64,000 bases of DNA from Sphingobacterium spiritivorum ATCC 33861 (GTDB lineage: Bacteria; Bacteroidota; Bacteroidia; Sphingobacteriales; Sphingobacteriaceae): NCBI RefSeq assembly GCF_000143765.1, contig NZ_GL379780.1, positions 1 through 64,000 of the forward strand. Direction: 5' to 3'. The notes under the pieces were generated by a model. That model had not been told where the DNA came from and made no database searches. It saw nothing but the letters and a program-made list of their open reading frames with translations. The position numbers and the translations under genes are program-made. Within the stretch, counting starts at the first letter, position 1; each line of letters begins with the position of its first letter. Shown here in pieces: positions 7,601 to 15,623 of the stretch.

Positions 7601-9022
7601 ATGAAAGGGCTAAAAAAATCAACATTATTTATTATGACCATATTTGGTCTCATAAGCCTTTTTTCCATATCTGCAGCCAGTGCTCAGGTAAGAGGTGGGG
7701 TATCACTGGATTTGTTTTACGATGAGTTATCTCCTTATGGTAACTGGGATGATGACCCTACATACGGTGAAGTATGGTATCCTGATGCAGGTCGCGATTT
7801 CAGACCCTACTCCAGTAATGGATACTGGGCAATGACCGAATACGGCAATACATGGGTGTCGGATTATCCCTGGGGCTGGGCTCCCTTTCACTATGGTCGT
7901 TGGGTGTATTCCAATTACCGCGGATGGGGATGGATTCCCGGATACGAATGGGGACCGGCATGGGTAGACTGGCGCTCTGGAAACGGATACTACGGATGGG
8001 CACCAATGATGCCTTCTGTAAACGTAAATATCAATATTGGTATTGGTAATTTATGGGTATTCCTGCCTTCCCGTTATATCTTTGACCGTCATTTCCACAA
8101 TCATTATGTACATGATTACGGGCGTGTATACAACAGAACAACTATTGTTCATAATACCTATGTAGTCAATAATAATCACTACTATGGCGGGCCATCCCGC
8201 AGAGACATGGAACGTTCAAGCGGACGTAGTATCACAGTACGAAATATGAGAACAAGTGATCGTCCGGGAAGATCCAGTGCCGACAGCCGTTCGGTCTCTA
8301 TATACCGTCCGGACGACAGAGGTGACAGCCGCAGCAGTGATCGTCAGGTAAACAGAAGCAGCCGTGAGTCTAACAGAAGTAATACAGGTGTAGACAGAGG
8401 AGAGAGCCGCGAATCTAACAGAGGTAATGCAGGCGTAGACAGGAGCCGGAATGCAGGAGACAGAAGCCGCAATACAGATATTTCTTCTAATCGTACAGAT
8501 CGTGGAAGCCGTACGCTGTATATTGACAAAGATGGAAATGCTACATTGCAGAATGGAAACAATTCCAGATCACGCAGTAATGATAACAACGGAAATACAA
8601 ACCGTACCGAAAGAAGCAGAGAGGTACAACGTAACAATGATGTCCAGACTTCCAGACCTTCCGAACGTCAGGCCGGAAACAGACAGGATCGCTCTCGTCA
8701 ACGTGAGGCTTCTACTGTAGAACAAAATCGTGTTGAAAGACAGAATCAGTCCATAGACAGACAGCCGAGATCTTCACGCGGTCAGTCAAATGAAAATATG
8801 CAAAGAAGAGAATCTGCTCCGCAGAACCGTCCTTCTATCGAAAGAGGAAATTCACAACCTCAAATGGATAACAGAGGACGCAGCAGATCTGCGGAAAGAG
8901 CTCCGCAGTACCAGCAGGCAAGTACAAGAGCCAGCGAACAAAGAGTCAGTACTCCTGCTCCCAATCGTGCTGAACGTGGAAGTGCGTCATTAGGAAGCAG
9001 CAGAAGCAGCAGAGGTAGATAA
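7601..9022 (+). CDS. DUF6600 secreted protein with Arg/Ser/Asn-rich tail
   Basis: 473 residues from the ATG at 7601; a TTG three codons earlier is possible but less likely. A signal peptide (about 1-27, ending SAASAQ) leads into a Trp/Tyr/Gly-rich domain at about 35-150 with repeated patterns such as GYWAMTEYGNTWVSDYPWGW and WGPAWVDWRSG, which I recognise as DUF6600. From about residue 200 to the end the protein is low-complexity and basic (Arg, Ser, Asn, Gln), with a 15-residue tandem repeat. Function unknown; the exported, strongly basic tail suggests binding to anionic polymers such as polysaccharide or DNA (inference). Monocistronic, with a terminator behind it. Confidence 0.82.
   Translation: MKGLKKSTLFIMTIFGLISLFSISAASAQVRGGVSLDLFYDELSPYGNWDDDPTYGEVWYPDAGRDFRPYSSNGYWAMTEYGNTWVSDYPWGWAPFHYGRWVYSNYRGWGWIPGYEWGPAWVDWRSGNGYYGWAPMMPSVNVNINIGIGNLWVFLPSRYIFDRHFHNHYVHDYGRVYNRTTIVHNTYVVNNNHYYGGPSRRDMERSSGRSITVRNMRTSDRPGRSSADSRSVSIYRPDDRGDSRSSDRQVNRSSRESNRSNTGVDRGESRESNRGNAGVDRSRNAGDRSRNTDISSNRTDRGSRTLYIDKDGNATLQNGNNSRSRSNDNNGNTNRTERSREVQRNNDVQTSRPSERQAGNRQDRSRQREASTVEQNRVERQNQSIDRQPRSSRGQSNENMQRRESAPQNRPSIERGNSQPQMDNRGRSRSAERAPQYQQASTRASEQRVSTPAPNRAERGSASLGSSRSSRGR
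8360..8449 (+). repeat. 45-bp tandem repeat in the DUF6600 tail
   Basis: Two adjacent copies with period 45 nt encode SRESNRSNTGVDRGE and SRESNRGNAGVDRSR. Similar shorter Arg-Asn-Ser units continue to about 8480. Such repeats are prone to copy-number change. Confidence 0.75.
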
Positions 9023-9056
9023 TAGACATTTAATTGAAATAAATTTGTGAGAAAGA

Positions 9057-9085
9057 GGTATTGCATTTATGCAATGCCTTTTTTG
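9057..9085 (+). terminator. Terminator of the DUF6600 gene
   Basis: Arms 9057-9066 and 9069-9078 form a 10-bp stem with one wobble and a very short loop, followed by seven T residues. Confidence 0.85.
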
Positions 9086-9180
9086 CTGGTATTTAATTAC
9101 GTTCAAAAAACAAGAGTTTGTTATAACTTTTTGTATTTTTAATCTCTTTTAATACAATATATAGTATTGCAGCATACAGA

Positions 9181-10353
9181 ATGGCGAAATTAACATCTAT
9201 ACTTGACAACGATTTCTATAAGTTTACCATGCAATTTGCAGTGGTCAAATTGTTTCCAAAGGCAAGAGCTCGTTATCAGTTTATCAACAGAGGTAAGCAT
9301 AAGTTTCCTCCGGGTTTTGACAAGTTACTTACTGAAGCCATACATGAGATGGCGAGGCTGAAACTTACAAAATCAGAGAAGTCATTTTTTGCTGAAAATT
9401 GTCCCTATATTGATCCCACCTATTTTGATTTTCTGGAAGGGTACCGCTATGATCCGGACGAAGTAACGGTACTGCAGCAGGGGACAGATATTTCGGTGAC
9501 GATCGAAGGCTATTGGTACCGTACTATTCTTTGGGAAGTACCCATCATGTCACTTATATGTGAATTGTTCTATGAAGCTACAGGGGCTCAAAGGCTGGAT
9601 GATGATGAAGTCATCTCTATTGCCAAAGAAAAGATTCTGAAATACGATAAACTGGGAATTACAATTGCAGACTTCGGTACACGCAGACGTTACTCCTACT
9701 ATGTACACAATCTGGTTGTCGAAACGCTAAAAAAATATGGTCAGGGAACTTTTATCGGTTCCAGCAATGTACATCTTGCTCAGGTACATAAAATAAAAAC
9801 TATCGGTACACACGCACACGAATGGTTTATGTTTCATGCCGCCAAATATGGTTATAAGATGGCGAACCATTTAGGATTAGAACACTGGTCGGAGGTCTAT
9901 CGGGGGGATCTCGGTATAGCTCTGGCCGACACCTATACTACGGATGTTTTTTTCAGGCAGTTTGATAAAAAACTATCCAAGTTATTCGATGGTGTAAGAC
10001 ATGACAGTGGTGATCCTTTAGTATTTGCGGACAAGACAATAGCCCATTATGTCAGAAACGGAATCAATCCGCTTTCCAAAACTATCACATTTTCGGATGG
10101 TCTGGATTATGACAAAGTGGAGAAAATATCAGCATACTGCAAAGGTAAGATCGGCTATTCCTTTGGTATAGGTACTAACTTCACCAATGATGCAGGTCTG
10201 CCTGCAATGAATATTGTACTGAAGATGACAGAAGCCTATCCGGAAGAAGGAGAATGGACACCGGTCATCAAATTATCCGATGAACCTAAGAAACATACTG
10301 GTGATCCGGAATCTATATATCTGGCAAAAAAAATATTAATGATAGAAGATTGA
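9181..10353 (+). CDS. pncB: Nicotinate phosphoribosyltransferase
   Basis: 390 residues, close to the family's usual 400. It makes nicotinate mononucleotide from nicotinate and PRPP, the salvage entry to NAD. Motifs seen are DNDFYKFTMQ at the N-terminus, DFGTRRRYSYYVHN, FIGSSNVHLA, KTIGTHAHEWFM (with the His of the phosphorylated-enzyme mechanism), GVRHDSGDP and FGIGTNFTND. All expected active-site segments are present. Its stop TGA (10351-10353) shares one base with the ATG of the following methyltransferase gene, so the two are translationally coupled. Confidence 0.96.
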   Translation: MAKLTSILDNDFYKFTMQFAVVKLFPKARARYQFINRGKHKFPPGFDKLLTEAIHEMARLKLTKSEKSFFAENCPYIDPTYFDFLEGYRYDPDEVTVLQQGTDISVTIEGYWYRTILWEVPIMSLICELFYEATGAQRLDDDEVISIAKEKILKYDKLGITIADFGTRRRYSYYVHNLVVETLKKYGQGTFIGSSNVHLAQVHKIKTIGTHAHEWFMFHAAKYGYKMANHLGLEHWSEVYRGDLGIALADTYTTDVFFRQFDKKLSKLFDGVRHDSGDPLVFADKTIAHYVRNGINPLSKTITFSDGLDYDKVEKISAYCKGKIGYSFGIGTNFTNDAGLPAMNIVLKMTEAYPEEGEWTPVIKLSDEPKKHTGDPESIYLAKKILMIED

Positions 10354-11057
10354 TGAATAGAGATGTATACGGGGAGGCTCTTCAGGATTATTTTGCAACA
10401 GGTGAGACAGCATCTCCCCTTCTGTTGCATAGCAGCTATGGAGATATAGAAGAAATGCCGGTAGATATATTCTACCGCGAAGAAGAAGATTTCACAGAAC
10501 TGGAATTTATTGCACTTTCATTATGTGATGGCAAAGTACTGGATGTGGGAGCGGGCACAGGTGTACACGCCTTATACCTTCAGCAAAAGGGCTTTGAAGT
10601 GGACGCTTTGGAAATATCGGAGACTGCATCTCATATTATGAAACAAAGAGGTATAGATACGATTATAAATGATGATATCTTCAACGTCAAAGATCAGAAG
10701 TATAATACATTATTATTTCTGATGAACGGCATAGGATTGGCAGGTGATCTGGAAGGATTCAGAAGATTACTCCGACACGCTAAATCTTTATTGGATAATA
10801 GGGGCCAGCTCCTGTTTGATTCTTCAGATATTTCATATTTATATGAGGAATACCGTATTAAAAGACCTGATTACTATTTTGGTGAGATCAATTATCAATA
10901 TGAATACCGGGGAGTAAAAGGTACTCCGTTTAAATGGCTTTATTTGGATCAGCAAACACTGATTAAAGTAGCACGTGAAGAAAACTGGGTTGTTCAGATC
11001 CTGTTTGAAGATGATCAGGATCAGTATCTGGTACGAATGGAGCCTCGTCAGAACTAA
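10353..11057 (+). CDS. Class I SAM-dependent methyltransferase
   Basis: 234 residues from the ATG at 10353, which overlaps the pncB stop by one base. SAM-binding motif I reads VLDVGAGTGVHALYL (about residues 62-76), followed by the acidic strand end ALEIS. The central part (LLFLMNGIGLAGDLEGF, LLFDSSDISYL) fits a Rossmann methyltransferase core. The substrate is unknown. Coupling to pncB suggests a link to nicotinate/NAD metabolism, but such pairs are also found by chance in compact genomes. It ends at a perfect palindromic terminator shared with serS. Confidence 0.82.
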   Translation: MNRDVYGEALQDYFATGETASPLLLHSSYGDIEEMPVDIFYREEEDFTELEFIALSLCDGKVLDVGAGTGVHALYLQQKGFEVDALEISETASHIMKQRGIDTIINDDIFNVKDQKYNTLLFLMNGIGLAGDLEGFRRLLRHAKSLLDNRGQLLFDSSDISYLYEEYRIKRPDYYFGEINYQYEYRGVKGTPFKWLYLDQQTLIKVAREENWVVQILFEDDQDQYLVRMEPRQN

Positions 11058-11065
11058 GAAACAAT

Positions 11066-11117
11066 ATTAAATAGAAAAGGGTGGGATAAAATTTTATCCC
11101 ACCCTTTTCTATTTAAT
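11066..11117. terminator. Perfect 52-bp palindrome, bidirectional terminator (methyltransferase / serS)
   Basis: Bases 11066-11091 are the exact reverse complement of 11092-11117, with no spacer. The arms include an A-rich outer run, so each strand ends in T-rich sequence. The palindrome contains the serS stop codon (11113-11115). Confidence 0.9.
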
Positions 11118-12384
11118 CGATATACTCAAACCCTGTATATGGTACCAGAGCTGCCGGAACTTTAATTCCTTTTCCTGTCTGATTGTTTTCCAGTAAGGAA
11201 GCCACAATGCGCGGAAGAGCAAGAGCTGATCCGTTCAATGTATGAGCTAATTGCATTTTACCCTCTTCATTTTTGAAACGTACTTTCAGACGATTTGCCT
11301 GATACGTTTCAAAATTAGAGACTGAAGAAACTTCCAGCCATCTTTTTTGCGCTGTGCTGTACACTTCAAGGTCGTATGTCAAAGCAGCTGTAAAACTCAT
11401 ATCTCCACCGCAAAGACGCAACACCCGGTATGGCAATTCCAGTTTTTCCAAAAGTCCCTGCACATATTTACACATTTCTTCTATTACGGCATAGGATTGA
11501 TCAGGATGTACAATCTGTACAGCCTCCACTTTATCAAACTGATGCAGCCTGTTCAGCCCGCGTACATGTGCTCCGTAGGAACCTGCTTCTCTGCGGAAAC
11601 ACGGTGTATAAGCACAATGACGGATAGGGAAATCTTCTGCTTTTACGATAACGTCTCTGTACATATTTGTCACTGGCACTTCTGCGGTCGGGATCAGATA
11701 AAGATCGTCCTGACCTACGTGGTACATCTGCCCTTCTTTGTCAGGCAGTTGCCCTGTTCCGAAACCGGAAGCTTCGTTCACTACAATAGGGACCTGCACT
11801 TCTTTATATCCCACTTCTGCAGCCTGATCAAGAAAGAAGTTGATCAACGCACGTTGTAACCTTGCACCTTTTCCTTTATACACCGGAAATCCAGCTCCTG
11901 CGACCTTCGTTCCCAATTCGAAATCGATAATATCATATTTTGCAGCCAGTTCCCAGTGAGGCAAAGCATCTTCATCCAGACTAGGCACATCCCCTGCTGT
12001 ATAAATCACCTCATTATCTTCGGCAGTTACTCCTGCCGGAACTGAACTATGTGGCAGATTAGGCAATTGTACAATTTTATTGTGCAGTTCCTGTTCTACT
12101 TCACTTAGCTTTTCAGTCAGTTGCTTTACTTGCTCCTTATATCCGGACGATAGCGATTTAACAGTTTCAGCTTCTTCTTTTTTACCTTGACGCATCAAAT
12201 CTCCTATTTGTTTTGCGGCAGCATTGGCTTCTGCTGAAAGGGAATCTGACTCCGACTGGGTCTTGCGACGTAACTCATCCAAAGAGATGATTTCGTCAAC
12301 CAAACCTAATTCCTTGAAGTTTTTCACCCCTAATCTTTCGATTACCTTATCTCTGTTTTCACGGATATAATTTAATTGCAACAT
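11113..12384 (-). CDS. serS: Seryl-tRNA synthetase
   Basis: 423 residues from the ATG at 12384 (MLQLNYIRENRDKVIERLG), the family's normal N-terminus; an in-frame ATG at 12411 overlaps the -7 box and is rejected. The N-terminal half is a long antiparallel coiled coil that grips tRNA(Ser) (about residues 25-100). The class II core shows motif 2 (CFRREAGSYGAHVRGLNRLH) and motif 3 (LNGSALALPRIVASLLENNQ). The enzyme charges tRNA(Ser) in the cytosol. It is monocistronic, with a TATCTTTG box 24 nt upstream and the perfect palindrome as terminator. Confidence 0.97.
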   Translation of the reverse strand: MLQLNYIRENRDKVIERLGVKNFKELGLVDEIISLDELRRKTQSESDSLSAEANAAAKQIGDLMRQGKKEEAETVKSLSSGYKEQVKQLTEKLSEVEQELHNKIVQLPNLPHSSVPAGVTAEDNEVIYTAGDVPSLDEDALPHWELAAKYDIIDFELGTKVAGAGFPVYKGKGARLQRALINFFLDQAAEVGYKEVQVPIVVNEASGFGTGQLPDKEGQMYHVGQDDLYLIPTAEVPVTNMYRDVIVKAEDFPIRHCAYTPCFRREAGSYGAHVRGLNRLHQFDKVEAVQIVHPDQSYAVIEEMCKYVQGLLEKLELPYRVLRLCGGDMSFTAALTYDLEVYSTAQKRWLEVSSVSNFETYQANRLKVRFKNEEGKMQLAHTLNGSALALPRIVASLLENNQTGKGIKVPAALVPYTGFEYID

Positions 12385-12408
12385 ACTGTTTATGTATTTA
12401 ATAATCAC

Positions 12409-12416
12409 CAAAGATA
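12409..12416 (-). promoter_or_regulatory. -7 promoter box of serS
   Basis: TATCTTTG on the minus strand matches TAnnTTTG perfectly, 24 nt before the ATG. No convincing -33 TTG is seen. Confidence 0.5.
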
Positions 12417-12550
12417 AGAAGAGCTAAGAATATACAGAAAATGAATTCATAAAAGGTTTGAATTCAGCCTTCATTACCTCACTTTTCTCCTACAAATGGC
12501 CAAATATAAAGTCCCTCATCAGCGACATACGTCTTTTCACAAAAAACCTT

Positions 12551-12558
12551 TACCTTTG
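12551..12558 (+). promoter_or_regulatory. TAnnTTTG box 3 nt before the rsmI ATG
   Basis: TACCTTTG is a perfect -7 box placed 3 nt before the ATG at 12562. It would give a leaderless rsmI mRNA. Alternatively it is a chance match inside a longer reading frame that starts at 12496. Confidence 0.4.
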
Positions 12559-12561
12559 ACT

Positions 12562-13227
12562 ATGTTATATTTAGTTCCCACGCCCATTGGCAATCTTGAG
12601 GATATGACTTTCCGTGCTATTCGTGTATTGAAAGAAGCTGATCTGATTCTTGCTGAAGATACACGGACCTCTGCTCCCTTACTCAAACACTTTGGTATCG
12701 ACAAAAAGGTTTTTGCACATCATCAGCATAATGAACATAAAGCCGTAACGGAGATTATCAGATTTCTTAAAGAGGGACAGCAGATAGCCCTGATTTCTGA
12801 TGCCGGCACTCCTGCTATTTCAGATCCCGGTTTTCTATTAGTCAGAGCTGCCCTGAAAGAAGGTCTTGAAGTACAATGTCTGCCGGGAGCTACAGCATTT
12901 GTACCTGCGCTGGTAAATTCAGGCTTGCCAAATGACCGGTTTTGCTTTGAAGGTTTCCTACCCGTCAAAAAAGGAAGACAAACCAGATTAAAAAATCTTA
13001 CGGATGAAAAACGCACAATGATTTTTTATGAGTCACCTCATCGTTTGCTCAAATCTATAGACGAATTTATTGCTGTCTTTGGAGAAGAAAGACAAGGCTC
13101 TATTTCCCGTGAGCTGAGCAAAATGTATGAAGAAAATGTTAGGGGAACATTAGCATCGTTAAAATTACATTTCGAAAACAATCCAATTAAGGGAGAATTT
13201 GTAATTTGTATTGCTGGATTAGAATAG
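12562..13227 (+). CDS. rsmI: 16S rRNA (cytidine(1402)-2'-O)-methyltransferase
   Basis: 221 residues from the ATG at 12562, since MLYLVPTPIGNLEDMTFRAI is the family's conserved start. An in-frame ATG at 12496 would add 22 basic residues not typical of the family. Motifs seen: VPTPIGNLEDM, ILAEDTRTS, ISDAGTPAISDPG and LPGATAFVPAL, all of the tetrapyrrole-methylase fold. The protein methylates the ribose of C1402 in the decoding centre of 16S rRNA. It is shorter than E. coli RsmI (286) because the C-terminal extension is missing. First of four consecutive plus-strand genes. Confidence 0.95.
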   Translation: MLYLVPTPIGNLEDMTFRAIRVLKEADLILAEDTRTSAPLLKHFGIDKKVFAHHQHNEHKAVTEIIRFLKEGQQIALISDAGTPAISDPGFLLVRAALKEGLEVQCLPGATAFVPALVNSGLPNDRFCFEGFLPVKKGRQTRLKNLTDEKRTMIFYESPHRLLKSIDEFIAVFGEERQGSISRELSKMYEENVRGTLASLKLHFENNPIKGEFVICIAGLE

Positions 13228-13264
13228 TTATCATATTTTGTTATTCATTCAAATAATTTAGAAA

Positions 13265-13975
13265 ATGATTATTGATAAATATATACAAGACGGACAAGAC
13301 GTCAAGGTAGTAGAGAAATTAGTAGATAAGTTAAAGGATATGCTCACTGCCGGTGAACAGATAGACTACATTGCATTGCAGAAAAAACCTGCAGTGACCA
13401 TATTACCGGATAGTATTGCGGTGAGCAGTAAACGTATCTTCCTGTGCGAGTTCACTAAACTTGGTTTAGCGACCAATTTTGAGATTTTCAGCTGGAAAGA
13501 CATCAAGGATATTGCTTTTAAAGAAGAGATCTTCGGATCTAAAGTAACTGTTATTCCATTCACAGGTGAAAATCTTAGTATCGATTATATCCCGAAAATT
13601 CAGGCCCGCAAGCTTTATCAGCTTATAAAAGGAGCTTTGGAAAACAGCAAAAAGGAAGAAATACAGTCTGAAAAAGAAAAGATTGTGATCTCAACGCCTG
13701 TTGCGCCGGTTATAGAAGTAAAAAAGGAAGAAGCACCTGCTCCTGTTGAGCCAAAATCTTTTTATGAAGAAGCCCCTGCTGAGCCGGCTGCACCTGTAGT
13801 GAACAGCTATGTCGCACCTGCTTACACTCCCCCTGCTCCGGAGCCACCGGCACCGGTAGAGGAAGAAGATGAAATCACGCAAAAACTGAAGAAACTCAAA
13901 TCGTTGTTTGATAAGCAGCTTATAACACAAGCGGAGTACGAAAACAAAAAGAATGAACTATTGTCTCAATTGTAA
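13265..13975 (+). CDS. PH-like domain and SHOCT domain protein
   Basis: 236 residues. Residues about 30-125 resemble a bacterial PH domain (ILPDSIAVSSKRIFLCEF, FEIFSWKDIKDIAFKEEIFG). Then comes a Pro/Ala/Glu-rich linker (about 145-200) and a C-terminal SHOCT motif, DEITQKLKKLKSLFDKQLIT followed by QAEYENKKNELLSQL. SHOCT is a short helical segment found at protein ends, probably for oligomerisation or membrane contact; its role is not established. It starts 37 nt after rsmI and ends 3 nt before the lnt start. No signal peptide is present, so it is likely cytosolic. Confidence 0.8.
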   Translation: MIIDKYIQDGQDVKVVEKLVDKLKDMLTAGEQIDYIALQKKPAVTILPDSIAVSSKRIFLCEFTKLGLATNFEIFSWKDIKDIAFKEEIFGSKVTVIPFTGENLSIDYIPKIQARKLYQLIKGALENSKKEEIQSEKEKIVISTPVAPVIEVKKEEAPAPVEPKSFYEEAPAEPAAPVVNSYVAPAYTPPAPEPPAPVEEEDEITQKLKKLKSLFDKQLITQAEYENKKNELLSQL

Positions 13976-13978
13976 TAA

Positions 13979-15592
13979 GTGAAAAATAACTATTTACTGG
14001 CACTTTTAAGTGCCTTTTTACTTTGGCTGGCATGGCCTCCTATACCATATACAGGCCCCCTGCTACTGATTGCTTTTGTACCATTACTACTGGCTATAGA
14101 AAATGTAATCCGAAGCAGCGAAGTAAAAAAGGGGCGAAAAATAGCAGGACTTGCTTTCATCACAGGTTTTCTGTGGAATACAGCAAGTATCTACTGGGTA
14201 TATAACGCCATGAGTGCGGGGCTTCCGGCATACGCAGCATTACCCATTTCCCTTATTCCGTTCGGACTTGCGCCCTTGCTGATGACCATAGTTTTCGGAC
14301 TATACTACAGACTCCGCAAAAAACAGTCTCCTGTATGCTCATTGATCGGACTTACCGCTTTTTGGATATGTTATGAATATCTGCACCAATGGTGGGATCT
14401 GGCATTCCCTTGGATGACGCTGGGGAATGGCTTTGCAGCTACTCACCCCCTTATCCAATGGTACGAATGGACAGGTGTATACGGCGGGTCTGTCTGGATA
14501 TGGGCAGTCAATATTCTGGTCTTTCTGCTTGTATTGCATAAACGTAACATACAGTCACTCACTAAACCAAAAAGGACTAATATTGCGCTGATAGCTGTAC
14601 TCTTCATACCAATCGGAGGATCTTTAATCCGATACTTTACGTATGAAGAGCATCTTAACCCTTCGCAGGTAGTAGTGACGCAACCTAATATAGATCCTTA
14701 TCAAAAATTCGGGAGTATATCTCCTGAAGAACAGCTGAAAACGCTGATCAGACTTTCGGAATCAGTAGCAAAACCTAACACAGAATTCTTTGTCTGGCCC
14801 GAAACTGCCATTTCAGCGAGGGGATGGATAGATGAAGATAACTTCAGGCAATACCCGGCTTATGCAGAAATATCATCTTTTCTGGATAAGTACAAAAACG
14901 GTAGTGTATTATCAGGTATCGAGAGCTACCGTATGTATACGGATCAGCGTACAGCTACCGCACGCCCCTACGGGACTCAATTTGTAGACAATTTTAATGC
15001 AGCAGTATTTATAGATAACTCATCCAAATTACAATTTTATCATAAATCCAAACTGGTTCCCGGTGTAGAACAGATGCCTTTCGGGTCGGCATTGAGCTTT
15101 TTAAAACCTTTATTTGCTCAATTTGGCGGAACAACCGGAGGATATGGAAAGCAGGATGAACCAAGTGTCTTTTATGCTGGCAGCGGAATCGGGGCAGCAC
15201 CTGTAATATGTTATGAATCGATATGGGGCGACTATGTCGGACAGTACGTAAAACAGGGTGCCCAGTTCATCACAATTGTTACGAACGACGGCTGGTGGAA
15301 AAATACTTCAGGTAAAGATCAGCATCTGGATTATGCCAAATTAAGAGCTATTGAAAACCGCAGGTGGATAGCCCGTTCGGCTAACACCGGAATCTCTGCT
15401 TTTATAAATCAGAGAGGAGATATTATCCAGCAAACATCATGGTGGGTTCCGGCAGCACTTACTCAGGAAATAAATCTCAATGAGAATATTACATTCTATA
15501 CTGGTAATGGTGATATTGTAGTTATCCTCGCTTTACTGTTAGGTCTGGCTGGAATTGTCTTGTTGGTCGTCCCCGGAAAAAAGCGACTTTAA
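13979..15592 (+). CDS. lnt: Apolipoprotein N-acyltransferase
   Basis: 537 residues with a GTG start 3 nt after the upstream stop. The N-terminal third has several membrane helices (about 1-25, 50-75, 80-110, 115-135, 160-190, 200-220), then the carbon-nitrogen hydrolase domain follows and a last helix at about 512-530. The catalytic triad is visible: Glu in FVWPETAIS, Lys in FYHKSKLVPGVEQMPF, Cys in APVICYESIWGDYV. It transfers the third acyl chain to the N-terminal Cys of lipoproteins at the inner membrane, completing lipoproteins such as the several encoded in this window. Confidence 0.95.
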   Translation: MKNNYLLALLSAFLLWLAWPPIPYTGPLLLIAFVPLLLAIENVIRSSEVKKGRKIAGLAFITGFLWNTASIYWVYNAMSAGLPAYAALPISLIPFGLAPLLMTIVFGLYYRLRKKQSPVCSLIGLTAFWICYEYLHQWWDLAFPWMTLGNGFAATHPLIQWYEWTGVYGGSVWIWAVNILVFLLVLHKRNIQSLTKPKRTNIALIAVLFIPIGGSLIRYFTYEEHLNPSQVVVTQPNIDPYQKFGSISPEEQLKTLIRLSESVAKPNTEFFVWPETAISARGWIDEDNFRQYPAYAEISSFLDKYKNGSVLSGIESYRMYTDQRTATARPYGTQFVDNFNAAVFIDNSSKLQFYHKSKLVPGVEQMPFGSALSFLKPLFAQFGGTTGGYGKQDEPSVFYAGSGIGAAPVICYESIWGDYVGQYVKQGAQFITIVTNDGWWKNTSGKDQHLDYAKLRAIENRRWIARSANTGISAFINQRGDIIQQTSWWVPAALTQEINLNENITFYTGNGDIVVILALLLGLAGIVLLVVPGKKRL

Positions 15593-15610
15593 AAATTTAA
15601 TTCTTATTTA

Positions 15611-15618
15611 TAACTTTG
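15611..15618 (+). promoter_or_regulatory. TAnnTTTG box 5 nt before the cysteine desulfurase ATG
   Basis: TAACTTTG lies 5 nt before the ATG at 15624, in the 31-nt gap after lnt. It would give an essentially leaderless mRNA. Confidence 0.45.
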
Positions 15619-15623
15619 TTCTT

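Noticed and set aside
8344..8720. Frames on both strands within the DUF6600 tail
   Set aside because: Low-complexity Arg/Ser/Asn codons leave several frames open; the frame with the signal peptide and DUF6600 domain is the real one.
11347..11859. 170-residue open frame on the plus strand
   Set aside because: Lies wholly inside serS on the other strand; composition (many Cys, His, Phe) is that of an antisense shadow.
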